Shown in pieces: positions 1 through 11,765 of a stretch of 64,000 bases of DNA (its first letter is position 1; every line of letters begins with the position of its first letter). A model generated the notes under the pieces. That model made no database searches. It saw nothing but the letters and a program-made list of their open reading frames with translations, and was not told where the DNA came from. This DNA comes from Volvariella volvacea V23. Lineage: Eukaryota; Basidiomycota; Agaricomycetes; Agaricales; Pluteaceae. The stretch covers positions 428,904 to 492,903 of the forward strand of contig KB722761.1 of assembly GCA_000349905.1 (NCBI GenBank), read 5' to 3'. A program made the position numbers and the translations under genes.

Positions 1-1500
1 AGCCAAATCGTCCACATAGCTCGCCTCCCTCAAGTGTCGGACCATCCTTGCAGGTCTTGAAGGCAAGGCCATGACGGACATGGACATCGCCATCGCCGCT
101 CGAGTTCGGATTGCGAACGCTGTATAAGGCGTTTTGGGTGTCTTCCCCACCGCAGACGTGGACGTGGTTGGCGGAACGGGGAGAACTTGGCTGGAAACAC
201 TCGACTTGCGCACGACCGCCAAAGAAGCGCTTCCTGGACTCTTCCCATTATCGCTCGCTGCACTACCGCCGAATGCGATCCAACCGAGCTTTGAATCGGA
301 AAACACAGGGGGTGAAGACGCCGAGATAGGCTCAACGACAGAGGGTGCGGCTGAAAGCCGATCCCCATCTGGTTGACTCAACAAGTGCTGATATTCCAGC
401 TGCTCATCACGGTCGGCCCATACTCCACCCTTCCCATCTCGATAGACGTCGCCAACCGCGAGAGTGCCCTTACCACCAGTGCTGGTTTTAGCGACAGCCT
501 TCGCCTGCTCCTTCATGACCTTCTTAACATTCGACTCAAAACTCCCCCCTCCCAAAAACTGCATCAATGCCGCATCTTGGGCCAACGAAGGTGGCACCGG
601 GACGTTGTTCGCCTTGACCTTTGATTTCGTCTTGGCTTTAGCTCTCTTACCCTCCGCAACGGCGTCGCCACCCGCTCCACCGAGATACGCGTACTTGGCC
701 TTCTTCCTCTTCAAAACGTTTGCCGTGCAAATCTCTGCGGGGGATTGAGATTGAGGTGATGAAACGTCAATGGCACTAGGGCTGGGTGAGGCGGCCGATT
801 TCGAACGAGGACGAAGGACGGAGAGGGATTGGAGTTTCTTCAACGGCTGTTTGGCTGGCTTCGACTGTGCGTGTACCCCATCGATCTTGACGTTCTCCTT
901 GACAGACGACACGCTCTTCCCTCTCGCCCTCCCCTTTTCTCCACCAACATTCGTGGGCGACACCGGTGTCTTGGGCAGATGCAAGAACACAGACGTATAC
1001 CCAAAAGCCGTCAAATCAAACTCCTTGATGGAGGGCGTTGGACTCGGAGAAGGCGTAGCACCAAACGGATACCCGGTAAGATCAGCGAGAGTCATCGCGG
1101 CTGTGAACGACGGCCTGCGACCGCGTCCGCCTGAAGAGCGTCTGCGGGTGTGAGTGAGGGACTTGGTTGATGCTGAAGATGGACGGCGGAGGCGGAAGAT
1201 CCCCCAGCCATTGCTGTTGGAGAGAGAGCGAGAGCGGGTGCCTTGGTCGGCTGATGCAGTGGAAACGGGGGAAGGAGGAGAGAGGGGAGCGGGGGAGCCG
1301 GGATGGACTTGGGCTGCCCATGTGGCTATGGAAGAGAAGGAGTTTGTGCGTTCGTGGCTCTGGGTAGGTGCAGCGGGTGCAGCTGTGGCATCAGCCCACT
1401 TTTTCTGAGATGGTGGTGGTTGAGAAAGGAAGGGGTAAGAGGGAAGTGTGTCGCTGGTTGGGTATGATGCGAGTTGGGCAGATGCAGCGGTAGAGAGCAT
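1..1500 (-). CDS. Conserved hypothetical low-complexity protein, 3' end beyond window
   Basis: One uninterrupted frame of 500 codons reads from an ATG at 1500 to the left edge without a stop, so the C terminus lies outside the window. The product is rich in Ser, Pro, Ala and Lys. Ordered-looking blocks include DLTGYPFGATPSPSPTP, TAFGYTSVFLHLPKTP (about residue 165), a basic KRKKAKYAYLGG stretch, a block around SLAQDAALMQFLGGGSF, and GKGGVWADRDEQLEYQHLL. These blocks resemble an uncharacterised protein type I associate with Agaricomycetes, but I cannot assign a function. The Lys/Arg-rich patches would suit a nuclear protein; that is inference. The start is the first Met of the frame, and no intron is needed. 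Confidence 0.72.
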   Translation of the reverse strand, partial: MLSTAASAQLASYPTSDTLPSYPFLSQPPPSQKKWADATAAPAAPTQSHERTNSFSSIATWAAQVHPGSPAPLSPPSPVSTASADQGTRSRSLSNSNGWGIFRLRRPSSASTKSLTHTRRRSSGGRGRRPSFTAAMTLADLTGYPFGATPSPSPTPSIKEFDLTAFGYTSVFLHLPKTPVSPTNVGGEKGRARGKSVSSVKENVKIDGVHAQSKPAKQPLKKLQSLSVLRPRSKSAASPSPSAIDVSSPQSQSPAEICTANVLKRKKAKYAYLGGAGGDAVAEGKRAKAKTKSKVKANNVPVPPSLAQDAALMQFLGGGSFESNVKKVMKEQAKAVAKTSTGGKGTLAVGDVYRDGKGGVWADRDEQLEYQHLLSQPDGDRLSAAPSVVEPISASSPPVFSDSKLGWIAFGGSAASDNGKSPGSASLAVVRKSSVSSQVLPVPPTTSTSAVGKTPKTPYTAFAIRTRAAMAMSMSVMALPSRPARMVRHLREASYVDDLA

Positions 1501-2133
1501 GATAATAGTCGATAATTGATTAGGATTATAGTTGTCGAGAAGATAGCGATAATAAACGTTCAAAGGCGTGAAGCGTCAAGGAGATCGTACAAGGACCTAC
1601 ATTCACGCGTAGACGACGCGTCAAGTCAGTGGACAGAGACAACCAGACCGCGCAGAACACTCACGTAGAATTACTATTAGGACAGAAGAGAGAAAGAGAA
1701 CAAGGCTCTCCAAACGAGACTAGCTCAGTTTATGGGATGAAGGAGGACCAGGACAGCCAGGACTCGGCTTATATGTCCGCTGCAAGGCCTGTGGTCCTGT
1801 TCTGCATTCATTCCTGGCCATTGTAATTGTCTTTGGCAACAATAACGAGCAGAGGAAGACACTGTCACCTTCAATTCCCGGTCCAAACAACCCAATACAA
1901 CTCCCCCTCAGCCTTATTGTCCTTTTTTGGCTACACGACTTTGCATTTTGTTTTCCTTACCCCGCACCTTCCCCGACGACGACGACGATAGAGTTAAGCG
2001 AGCCGCGCGCTTAGGATAATTATTCGCAATGATAATACAATGTTGGCTCTTTTGTGTTGGCTGGAGAAGGTACACCGTACAAGCGACAGAACCTAGGGAA
2101 ATAGCAAAGGCACAATCCAAACGCGATTGTCAA
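1501..2133. other. Intergenic, no gene seen
   Basis: This interval lies 5' of the minus-strand gene ending at 1500 and 3' of the zinc-finger gene. Only short overlapping frames without protein-like character are present. It presumably holds the promoter of the 1-1500 gene. Confidence 0.5.
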
Positions 2134-4052
2134 TTAAACAGGAACGCCTCTTCCCCTTCCGCGTCCTCTCACATGCATGACTCCAGGACGCGACCGAGCA
2201 GCCCACCCTAATCCTCTCTGAGGATGATGTCCAGCTCCGCTATGACCCCCCCTTTGTCCATGCGCGTCATGCCCCAAACTTTGCTGCTGCTGATGCCCCT
2301 CACCTCCTATAGCTCCATCGAAATGCTGATCATCAACTTTGTCTTGAGAACCGCTCCTCGCGTGTCCCGGCTCTCTTCCATTCGACCCTCCTCGCCCATG
2401 ACTATGTCCCGGGCCACCGTAATTGTGGTTATTGTTACTGAACCCACCCATCTTCCCACCTCTTCCGAACCGGATCGATGTAGGAACCAGACTTAATGAG
2501 CTCATCGCATTTGCTAGTCCCTCATCGTTATCATTACTGTGATCGTTATCGTCAGCGCGATGTGCTTCGCTATTACGATTGTTATTGCTCCTATTAGGTT
2601 TTCCCGTCGTCGTCTGTGATCGAACCTGCTGGTGGTATCGTTGCTGCTGCTGTCTCGCAATTGTCGATTTAACATCGTCGTTCCTTGTCGCCGTCCTCGT
2701 GGTCGAAGCGCCAGACGCGAGGGGCGCTTCTTTGTCTTCGTCCATCTTTACGTCTCTTTCCTCTTCTCCATCCTCATCACCCTCATCTTCATCCTCCTGC
2801 TCGTCATCATCTTCCACCATCCGATCGTCGTCGCCCTTCTCCCCGCCTCGAGGCTTCCACTCCTTCCTAATCATACTCGCTCCATCCCCCCACTTCCTCA
2901 ACAAGCCCCCAACTCCTTTGTTCGTAACAGCGAAAAAGTACTCCTTTGGATACTTGTGCACTTCGATTAGATGAAGCCTTCTTGCTTTTGGTGTAGCGAA
3001 TTTACGATCACAGGTGATTAGATGACATGCAAACTGTGAGAGGAAGGGGATCAGTGAATCATATCAATCAGATGATGGGCACCCCCCGACGACCGGCGAT
3101 GAACGGATAGTTTGAGCATAGGACTTACAATTTTTTCGCCCCGGTCTTTTCGAACCGCTGCCAGAGGGTCATGGTTCTCGGTTTGATGCTACGCCCCGCG
3201 CCGACAAAAGATGATAAAAAAGAACGTTGCGTGAGTAACGACACGAGTAGAGATGAAAGGACAATAACACAGAAGAAAGGGGGAAGGGGGTGAGGGTGAT
3301 TCAGAGAAGCACAACGAGGTGAACAAACGCCGCGGCTCAGGCTCACTCACCAGCTCCAGCAGCCTCGCGTCCGGAAAGACGCATCCACAGCCCTTCTCTT
3401 CGCACACGTGAGCGTGATACTTTGCATAGTGGCTCTCCAGGTCCCTTGTGCTGGCGATAGGCGTCGGCTTCCTATTACACGTCGGTGGGAGGGTGCACAG
3501 CAGCGGATGTGCTTGCGGCTGCGGCTGCAGTTGCGATGCAGTTGTAGAGGATGGCTCCTGTTGTTGCTGGAGGGGCTGGTGGTGTGGTAGAGCTCCAGAA
3601 TTTGCAGAGTGTGCAGTCAAAGGCAAAGACTGCCCCACACTACCACCCACAGGAGGAGGGCTCGTGCTGGTCCTCGAAACCTTCGAGACAGGATACGAAC
3701 TAGAGTAATACTCCGCCGTTCCCGCTCCGGCGAACGATCCCCCGGCACTTGGATTCGACGCCGGGGCGTGAGCCGACGAGAATGAAAATGTGGTGTGGGA
3801 TGGTGAGACCTGCGATGGCCCTCCTGCTGGTTCTGTGCTCGTGCTGGTGGATGTGATGGCGTTCAGCAAGTCTGAGGCTGTTAGTCTCCCTGTGCTCGTT
3901 GGCCCTCCTGCGCCTGCGCCTGCACTTGCTGGTGGCGGTGGCACAAAGGAATCAGACTCCCTGGGTCGCTTGTGTGGCGTATTTGGCGTTGCGTAGTTTG
4001 GTTGCGATGTAGATAAATATATGTGCGCTGTATTTGAGGATGAAGATGCCAT
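2134..4052 (-). CDS. ZNF511-like C2H2 zinc-finger protein
   Basis: Three exons, complement(2134..3033, 3129..3188, 3351..4052), with GT-AG introns, give 553 aa. Residues 1-175 are Ser/Thr/Pro/Ala-rich. Three zinc-finger units follow. The first has C186, C192, H208 and H213. The second has C217, C222, H235 and H240, split by intron 1. The third, FACHLITCDRKF, has C257, C262, H275 and H280. They lead into the motif HKYPKEYFFAVTNKGVGGL, characteristic of the ZNF511 family. The tail is very acidic (a D/E run near residue 310), then Gln/Asn/Gly/His-rich, and ends in RGRGRGRGVPV, an RG-type RNA-binding-like end. The ordered family core is normally much shorter than 553 aa, so both extensions are lineage-specific. 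The role is probably nuclear; the exact function is unknown. Confidence 0.85.
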
Positions 4053-5310
4053 TGGCTGCGAGACTTTGATATCGATGAAAGGGGTATTACGTTCGAGATA
4101 AAATGCTTTGTGTAAGATGTGTGGGATTGATTAATGCAGAGTCGTAATGCGCCTGAATCGGATTCAAATTGGATACACAGTATTGCTGTGTGGGTGGTAT
4201 TGATCCTGGGTGAATGAGAACAAAGGAAGAGCACGAGATTGCAGGTTGCGTGACAAGGTGGTGTGACTAGATAAGATAAAAAAGGCTCTCTTCACCCTAT
4301 ACTGCCGATAAGGACAAGATGCTCGGACTGAGAAATGTGAATCGTATTTCCTCATCGTCACATTCCTTTGGCATTCTGACTACAATTTAGTTCTCTACCC
4401 GGTTACCAGTCATGACCTACAGGAGATCCAATGACGAACTCCCTATGAGTCCTATACTCATCGCACTGGCGAAGCCATTTCCACTCAGTTAAAAGGAGAA
4501 ACCACCTTTTCAGTAAATAATCCCAAAAACCAGAATTTGATAGGCTAAATTAGTCTAGAAACTGATCCATAATTTCTATAATTTCCCTATCTCGCACTGT
4601 CGTCCGTTGTTTTGCTAATGTGTGTAGGAGACAGGAATGGGAGGCAGTTGTGACTGAACCTGTGCAGACAGGTTTCATTGAAGAAATGTTGAGTAGTTAG
4701 TGATCACCGATCATAAATTGCCACATAAAATGGCCTACAGACCTTGAAAGCTCAAACGGGTCAATTTTACTGGCATGATTATTCTTCAACTCGCATCAAA
4801 ACTGATACAATTTTGTGATCAGGAGGGTATCGTCTCCACAGCTTTGAGCTAAGACAGTAAATACGAGCTATTGCATTTACCGGAAGGGTGCTTGTCTTGA
4901 GCCTGACTATACAAGGATAAGATATATAAAGTCTGAATGATATGTAGTGCAACGCATACTTTACGTTCATGGTTTTAAGTTCAAGTTGTCACTATCGACG
5001 ATACTCTTGACAGATGACGAGGTTAGACGCGGCTTGCAGGAAAAAATGGTAAGAGTTTACTTGCTACTTGCTACTTGCTCGGTCATTGATCCCAAATCTC
5101 GAGGGCACAGATATCGTATTGACAAGATTAACGAGACAAAGACTTCAAAATGCTGCGCCGTGTAAATTTGTTTTGACTTCTACGTCTACTTTTTAGCCTA
5201 GTCACTTTACTACGATATTGATAATATTATAGACATCGGGACTTCATTGGCGTTGGGCATATCCTCCTGCAACCCAACTCTTGCAACCTGTATGGCCTCA
5301 ATTGTCTCAA
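4053..5310. other. Intergenic, AT-rich, no gene seen
   Basis: About 1.26 kb between the start of the zinc-finger gene and the 3' end of the F-box relic. The short frames present have no recognisable motif. The part next to 4052 should contain the zinc-finger gene promoter. Confidence 0.5.
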
Positions 5311-7037
5311 TTACCTCCTCCACCTCCAGATGAACTCCCGCCGAGTCCTAAGCCCACAATGAGAGACCCTCCCCACATACCTTTTGAACGGGGCGACCAT
5401 CTTTTCGGTCGTTTTATCGAAAGACAAAAACTCCAGGCAGAATAACTTCATGCCAATCATTTCCCTGAAGTGGAAGTATTTGTATAGGGAATCAGAGAAT
5501 TCCGAAATTTCTGTGGAATTGAATGTGCACATGATGAATCTGAGGTATGATAGTTTTGCCAATGCGGAGCTCCTGAACGAAGAGCATCTGTCGCACGCGT
5601 GGATCACTACATTCTTCTGGTTGGCCTTTCTGCGCCGTCCTCGTCCATTTGAGTGCTTCTCCCCAGGTTCTTCCACTTTGGTGACTAGGTCTACACAGTC
5701 CGGAAGATTTTTTATTATAAATAAGGAGAATGGAGTCGCGAAATGGTCGAAAATTGTGAGGGTCTCCAATCTGTTAAGGCGCATGAAAATCCCATTCAGC
5801 CCCGAAGTGCTCGCCTTGCTATTGTCCATCCGAAATGATAACATTTTGAGCTCATTGATGGGTAAGGTTTGCACGAAGCGAAAGAACCTGTCAGTGTCGA
5901 TGGGGTACCCGTAACTCTTCGAGGATATATAAATGCTGAATGAGCTGTCAGAGTCACCTTCGCGCTGATACGATAATGGCATAGAAGGGAAGCTCAGTTG
6001 TGATACATCCAGTCTGAGATGACGTATAGGACTTGTTTCTTGTGTCGCAATCGATTTAGTGACATCAAAAAGCACGCTCATGCTGGAGGTAGGATCGGAT
6101 TCGATTTGTAGTCGTGTAGAGGAAGGATGCTTGATGTGTGAAATGAATATGGATAAGGTTGAGGGTCCGAATCTTTGATGCACATTCTCGTGAGGCGCGA
6201 CAGGAAAATATCCTGAAGGGATGTCACGGGGGTATCACCATTAGCCAGAGCTTCTTTTTGAGTTCTAGAACACGCAGGTCCACCATGCGACCCAAGGCCT
6301 GCAGAACATCACCCATGCTGGCACGACTCATCTGTGGAGTGGATGAAATAGATAAATGCGTCAACCCTGTGAATAGCTGGTTTGTTCACAAGACGGGATA
6401 TCCAGCTAACCTCACGTTACGCAAGGTCTTCACTGGCAACGTTATCAACATTGGTGACGTGGTCGAGGTTGAGTTCGAGGATGCTATTCCTATGAAGGCT
6501 TCAAAATGATTGACATTGCATCCCCTGCAAGCGAAGCCAAACTTTTCAAGTTTGGGAAATGGCCCGTCGAACAACCGGAATTCCTGACATGATGGAATGT
6601 CAATTTCAAGGTCGATGATCTTGAATCGCCATTCCTGCACATGCAAAATGCCTGCAATATCCTTGACCATTTCCAAATTCCTTTTTTTCGACCTTTCCAC
6701 CAATATGTAACGCTGCTTGCTTGGACCTACTCAAGCATTCAATATTCCGATCCTTCGATGCGCAAAAGTCCACAAAGGCCCATAACAACGCGTCATTGAT
6801 GAGTATTTGCCTTATGCGATGCGAGATTTGAGTGAGAGAGATAAGATGTTGGCGACGACTCCCCAAAGACTGGTCATAGCTATCGTCGAGACAAATTGTG
6901 ATAATTCTTGAGAGTAGTTCTGGAGCAAGTCGATAGATGGGAGAGAATTCTTTTTTATGAGATGCAAAATGGAGTCGGATTATTTCATCGTCCGTTTTAC
7001 TACTAGCACATGTGTGAGGGAGAGCAGTGGAAGTCAT
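5311..7037 (-). pseudogene. F-box-like protein relic, paralogue of 7615-9270
   Basis: The locus encodes recognisable pieces, in order, of the protein made by the adjacent intact F-box gene. At 6606-7037 the N terminus (LAPELLSRIITICLDDS, then ISHRIRQILINDALLWAFV) matches the F-box region of the neighbour. At a run of seven T near 6685 the frame shifts. Homology then continues in another frame (QEWRFKIIDLEIDIP) to a TGA at 6386-6388. Another shift follows near 6280. The C-terminal part (5311-6183) matches the neighbour's C-terminal third, for example YFHFREMIGMKLFCLEF. At least two frameshifts and one stop make it non-functional unless several are sequencing errors. It is an old tandem duplicate. 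Confidence 0.75.
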
Positions 7038-7614
7038 TGCGGTTGAGCGCTGAGCCTGGAAAGAGAAAATGAGAGTGGCGAGGGCTGAGGATTTGAGGGT
7101 GGATAAATTGGCTTGGCAACCTGACTTATGGTGGTGACAGCGTTGTCACTATCCATCGAACTACTTACCGATACATTAGAATTCTTCAACGACCGCCAAT
7201 GATAACGCTTATATAACCTGAGATCTGGCAAGATCGCTTTGAAGATTTGATCAAGAATGCAGGCTGATTCTGAGGGTACTACGAGATCTTCGCTTGGGGT
7301 CAAGCGCGATGGACAGTTCATCCAAGTCATCATCGTACCTATACGTTGACCTCGTTTCGTTTGCACACAAATACAGATCAAGACGCTCTATGTGTCGGAT
7401 TAGTTCTTGTATGCTGGTGGATGTAGGGATGGCGGGTATTGCGTCGCTATATTTGATGCATGTAGGGACGTATGTAAGTCCTGACTTTGATGAAGAAAGA
7501 TACTTGACACATGAAGTAGAAGCAAATGTAATCTTCAAGTACAATTCTGCAATACAGATCCTCATAAGGTGCAATAAAATAATCTCGTTGAAAGCTACTC
7601 ATACGTGCATTTCT
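7038..7614. other. Interval with an unassigned coding-like fragment
   Basis: This gap lies between the F-box relic and the intact F-box gene. A minus-strand frame at 7251-7574 contains a stretch of protein-like composition (ELIRHIERLDLYLCANETRS, then YRYDDDLDELSIALDPK). I cannot match it to a family, and it has no clear start or splice partners. It may be a decayed gene fragment or chance. Confidence 0.3.
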
Positions 7615-9270
7615 CTACTGAATGAGCAGGTATGAAAGATCGCATTCGATGACATCTACATACTCCTTGTAATCACCCACGCTTATAGCATTTGGAATCT
7701 GCTTCCGAAATATAAGTGCGGCAAGCTTCTTTCCTACCATTGTCTTGAAAACGAGGTGCTGAAAGAGGAGGAGGGAGAAAATCGGCTTGATTTTCGGACT
7801 CTGAATCTCGATCTCCCGTATATTCGCTAACGCAGAGGCCCTATACAAGGCGCATGTATTGCATGAATGCCAACTTCCCTCTGTCCCCTCCTTGTCAAAT
7901 TGGCTATCCTCGAGTCTCCGGTAATTTTTCTTCTGTCTTTTTCTCTCCCGTTGTGCCTTCTTTTCCATAAACCCAGAATATAGACATCCCGGATTGTATG
8001 TGCTCATCCACTGAAAGAACGTGTCTATAGCACCCTCACAAATTATAACTTTTTCCACTCTGCTGGTTCGACTAAAAATCTCCTCGAATTCTGATACATC
8101 GAAATACCATCCATCCAATATCAACACTTTCACATGCTCGATTGGCAGGGTGAGCGCAACTGATATGGCTGGTGGAAGGTAATGGCACCAAAATTTGCAT
8201 ACGAAGGCTTCTTCGTGGTCGTCGGCGTAGCGAAACTTGATTTCGAAATCTTCGTGTGAACGTCGAATCACAGTCAGGTCTTCGATTCCTCGTTCATCAG
8301 CTTGGGCCCGCTCCACAAGAGAAGTAATGACACCAAAAAAGGGACTCATGTCCCCGTCGCTAGGGTGATAGAACTCGAAATGCGTGTGGACGAAAGAGGG
8401 TAAATGCATGTGGGAGACAAGGACAGTGACAACTTGGAAATTGTATTCTTTAATGTGCAGCGTTGCAAGATGTGGTAGCGGAATCGCAGGCAATGCCTCC
8501 ATGTCCGCTTGATTTAATGGAGTTCTGACAAACACCTTGCTAAGATAAAGTGTGTGCAGGTCCCTCATTTGTCCCAATGCCCTCAATACATCCTGTGGCC
8601 GTGCAAGGGACGAAGGTGGAGGCCCGCTAACGACCAAAGAGGTCAGGTTGATGAACAAATTATCCTTCCACGAAAATCGGCACCGAGAAAGATGAACGTG
8701 ACGCAAAGTTCCCAAGGAACACGAGGGGATCATCCCATAGGACAACACGTGTTCGCTGCATAAATTGTTCGACCTGCAAAAGACCTTGAGCGTTTCGAGT
8801 CTAGGTGCAGGTCCTGCGAACTGAACGCCATGATGTGGTACACAAGAAAACCACAACTTTAAGGAGTTGAAGCGCCATTCTTGTCCGCACAACGCATCTA
8901 GATTGCTCAAGCATGTGCTCCAGCTTGAATCACGAATATCTCCACGAATGTGCAATGATACATCCTTGGACCGGTTCAGACATGCTAAGATCCAGCTCTT
9001 TGACGCATTCAAATTGATGTTGGCCCACAAGAAGGGATCGTAAATCGCTATGTCCCGTATACGACGCGAGATGTGAGTGATGGTGATTAATTCCTGGTGT
9101 TCATGTGGATATATCGCTAGGTAGGCCACAATAACTTTTGAAATGAGTTCGGAAGGAAGATGGGAGATAGGGGCTAATTCGTTGCGAAGCTCGTAGAGTT
9201 GTCGAATCTGCTCGTCTACCTCTCTTCGCTTGCTGTCAGCCTCCCGATACGAGGGATATGTGGATCGCAT
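7615..9270 (-). CDS. F-box-like domain protein
   Basis: A single exon of 551 aa from the ATG at 9270 (MRSTYPSYREADSKRREV). The frame continues upstream to an ATG at 9444, but that extension includes a poly-Phe stretch from an A-rich run and looks non-coding. An N-terminal helix (KRREVDEQIRQLYELRNEL) precedes a degenerate F-box: ISHLPSELISKVIVAYLA, HISRRIRDIAIYDPFLWANI. The rest is Leu-rich with irregular repeats of the kind seen in Agaricomycete F-box families (LETLKVF, LRHVHLSRC, LATLHIKEYNF). F-box proteins bridge Skp1-Cul1 ligases to substrates; the substrate here is unknown. The dead paralogue lies immediately downstream (5311-7037). Confidence 0.8.
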   Translation of the reverse strand: MRSTYPSYREADSKRREVDEQIRQLYELRNELAPISHLPSELISKVIVAYLAIYPHEHQELITITHISRRIRDIAIYDPFLWANINLNASKSWILACLNRSKDVSLHIRGDIRDSSWSTCLSNLDALCGQEWRFNSLKLWFSCVPHHGVQFAGPAPRLETLKVFCRSNNLCSEHVLSYGMIPSCSLGTLRHVHLSRCRFSWKDNLFINLTSLVVSGPPPSSLARPQDVLRALGQMRDLHTLYLSKVFVRTPLNQADMEALPAIPLPHLATLHIKEYNFQVVTVLVSHMHLPSFVHTHFEFYHPSDGDMSPFFGVITSLVERAQADERGIEDLTVIRRSHEDFEIKFRYADDHEEAFVCKFWCHYLPPAISVALTLPIEHVKVLILDGWYFDVSEFEEIFSRTSRVEKVIICEGAIDTFFQWMSTYNPGCLYSGFMEKKAQRERKRQKKNYRRLEDSQFDKEGTEGSWHSCNTCALYRASALANIREIEIQSPKIKPIFSLLLFQHLVFKTMVGKKLAALIFRKQIPNAISVGDYKEYVDVIECDLSYLLIQ

Positions 9271-9541
9271 TGGATGAGTGGAAAGAGGGCAAGAGATGGT
9301 GATTGACGAAGAGTAGTGTCGAATTTGAAACCCTAGGAGTGCCAATTCTATCCCACGAAAGGGGGTGGCTAAGCTCACTCTTATTACAGAAAATAAAAAA
9401 AAAAAAGAAATTACATTGGACATTGAGACTATTCTAAATTCCATCCAACCAGTTGCTAAACATCGTGCCTTCTAGCTAGGCGTCATCAGACCCGCTGAAC
9501 CGACTATCATTCTATACTACTCCCCTCTTCACAAACCGCCC

Positions 9542-11630
9542 TTAGATCTCCAAAACCTCAGCAACCTTCTCATGTCGAGGGATCATCTTAATCCTAAACG
9601 GGACAGGCGAGCGACCAGAAAGACCGTCGTACTCCTTCAAATCGATAGGCTCTCCTGGGATGGTCTCCATCTTGAACGCCCATAGGAGACGAGCGATGAC
9701 GAGGAAGATTTCGCGCTCGGCTACCCACATGCCTGGGCAGATTCGTCGGCTAGTGGGAAGAGACAGAGGTTATTTTGGTGTCATAGCGAGAGGGGCGAGG
9801 GGGCGAGCGATACATACCCGGCACCGAACATCCAGTGGTCACGCTCGTTGGCGTCGGGGAGGTTGGCAGACTCGGAGGAGAGGTACGGGTCGCGGATGTA
9901 CCGCTCGGGCTATTTCGAGTTCGAATTCGAGTAGCCAGCCGCGTTAGTTGTCCGACATTCAGTGGCAGAAGGGGAAAACGGTTACTCACGTCAAAGGCGT
10001 CGGCGTTCTCGTGTCGGCGGGGATCGTGGTGCATTGTGTACTGTGAAGGGAAACGGTGAGCTCTCGGTGGTGTGATGTAGGTTGCGCAGGACTCACTGTG
10101 TTCAAAACTAGGACGGTGTTCTTGGGGATGAACTTGCCGTCGTAGACAAAGTCCTGGGTGTTGGTGTGGGGTGTACCGAGCCAGAACGGGTTGTGGCACC
10201 TTTCGACCTCCTATGGACGACGAATTGGGGTATGAATGAGAAGGGAAGGAAATCAATGAGCGATCCCGAGGACCAATGAATGAGCCATATTGAGACATCA
10301 TACCTTGATGATCGCATGAATGAAGGGCAAGTTCTTCTCGTCTTCGGCGGTTGGCAGCCTGTTGCGGCCGACCACGCGATCCAGTTCTTCGTGTGCTTTG
10401 GCTTGAATGTGTGGGTAAGATGGGATCAATGCCGAGAACCACTGCATGATCGAAGCAGTCTACGAAAGAGTTAGTGTTTAATATATTTTAGGTGCTTGGG
10501 TATTCACTGTTTCGACACCGCCAATCATGAAAGCCGAGCACAGGATGGACATGTCGAGATGATCCATATCCTCTTCCTCCTTTGTCTCGATCATGTTCTT
10601 GACCAAGCAATCCGGCACCTCTTCCCCTCGTTTCATCCTCGCTTCGATATCGAGAATCATGCCACCGTAGGTTTTGACCAAGTCGTCGTGCAGCCTTTTC
10701 GCCCGGTTGATCATGTAGTTTCCTGGGACCTTTTGGAGCAGTGGTACGAAATCAGTCAAGTTCGACACTGGACCAGTGCAGTTCCTGTGTAGTCCCCATC
10801 AGCACCGAGAGCATCTCTCAGGCGAATCGACCGCTTACATGAATTCCCTAGACATCCTCAAAGCCTCGGCAACCATGGGGTGCTTGATGTCGTCCGTCCT
10901 CGTTCCAAAAGTGACAGTGAGCATGTTGTTCAGCGAGCATCGTCCAGCGTGTGGCTGTGGGTTAATAGGAACCTGTCCCGCCTTGCCGAATTTATACAAA
11001 TCGCGAATCAACACAGTCGCTTCGTAGTCCAGCACGTGCGTGTATCCGTCAACGGCTCGCGAGTTCAAAGAGCCAAAGGCGATGCGACGGTGCTTCCTCC
11101 TGTGGCATCGCGGTCCAGTCAGATGGTTTCTGGGAGGGAGTTTGGTCTGGCCTACCATCGGTCGTTGTAGGGAGTGGCAGTGATGCCTCTGCCAGCGAAG
11201 ATGATTTGTGACTTTAGGAACATTTCCTTTCTTGAGGAGAACACCGCTCCATTGGTCACGAACAGGTCCTTGGCGATAACCGGATCTGAAATTATGACGA
11301 AGAGCTGATTCCCCAGGTAGAAGGAGTACAAAGACCCGAATTTCTTTGCCCAGTAGTCGAGAGTGAGCTCGGGGTAGTGTGTAAGGAAGGGGAAGGATCC
11401 TGAAAATTCACAGGTCAGAATGTGGGTCGAAAAGGGATTGGGAAAGACGCACCGACGATGGGCAGACCAACAGGTCCGTCTGGAACTGGATGACCTTCTG
11501 CGTCGTATCGACGACCGTAGAGTGACTTGTAGACCAGGAAGATGGCAGCCGAAACCAGTCCGGCGAGGATGATCATGTTTGGGCTGAGTGAGCCGGAGAA
11601 AGCAAAAGTTTGAGCGACGGAAGAAGACAT
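9542..11630 (-). CDS. Cytochrome P450 monooxygenase (microsomal)
   Basis: Nine exons, complement(9542..9749, 9818..9909, 9990..10040, 10097..10210, 10304..10459, 10508..10784, 10839..11099, 11156..11399, 11453..11630), encode 526 aa with all phases consistent. An N-terminal membrane anchor (about residues 18-36, MIILAGLVSAAIFLVYKSL) is followed by a Pro-rich hinge (PDGPVGLPIVG). Other landmarks are the I-helix segment ending GGVETTAS (about 316-323), ExxR at E373-R376 (EVER), PERYIRDP, and the haem loop FGAGRRICPG with ligand C462. The class is a fungal class II P450 using cytochrome P450 reductase. The substrate cannot be inferred. The relic at 16772-18540 shares its exon 1 and exon 2 motifs, so the two are paralogues. 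Confidence 0.93.
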
Positions 11631-11756
11631 TTTTGAGTGTAGACGAAGAGAGCAAGTAAGAATGTAGAATATGGTTGATTGCTTTGTGAATGAGCTGAGG
11701 TGCTGGAGGATGAGAGAGCAGAGGAGCTGATGGAGAATGAGCAGCAAAATACGAGT

Positions 11757-11765
11757 CCTTTTAAA
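11757..11765 (-). promoter_or_regulatory. Possible TATA box of the P450 gene
   Basis: On the minus strand the sequence reads TTTAAAAGG about 130 nt upstream of the ATG at 11630, a plausible core-promoter position. Seen by motif only. Confidence 0.35.

Noticed and set aside
2579..2974. Plus-strand frame with Leu/Ser-rich translation
   Set aside because: Antisense shadow of the acidic and His/Gln-rich exon of the zinc-finger gene.
5384..5914. 176-residue plus-strand frame
   Set aside because: Antisense of the F-box relic; no domain and no start context.
9271..9444. Upstream start extending the F-box protein by 58 residues
   Set aside because: The extension contains a poly-Phe run from an A-rich tract and unlike composition; the second Met gives the family-like N terminus.
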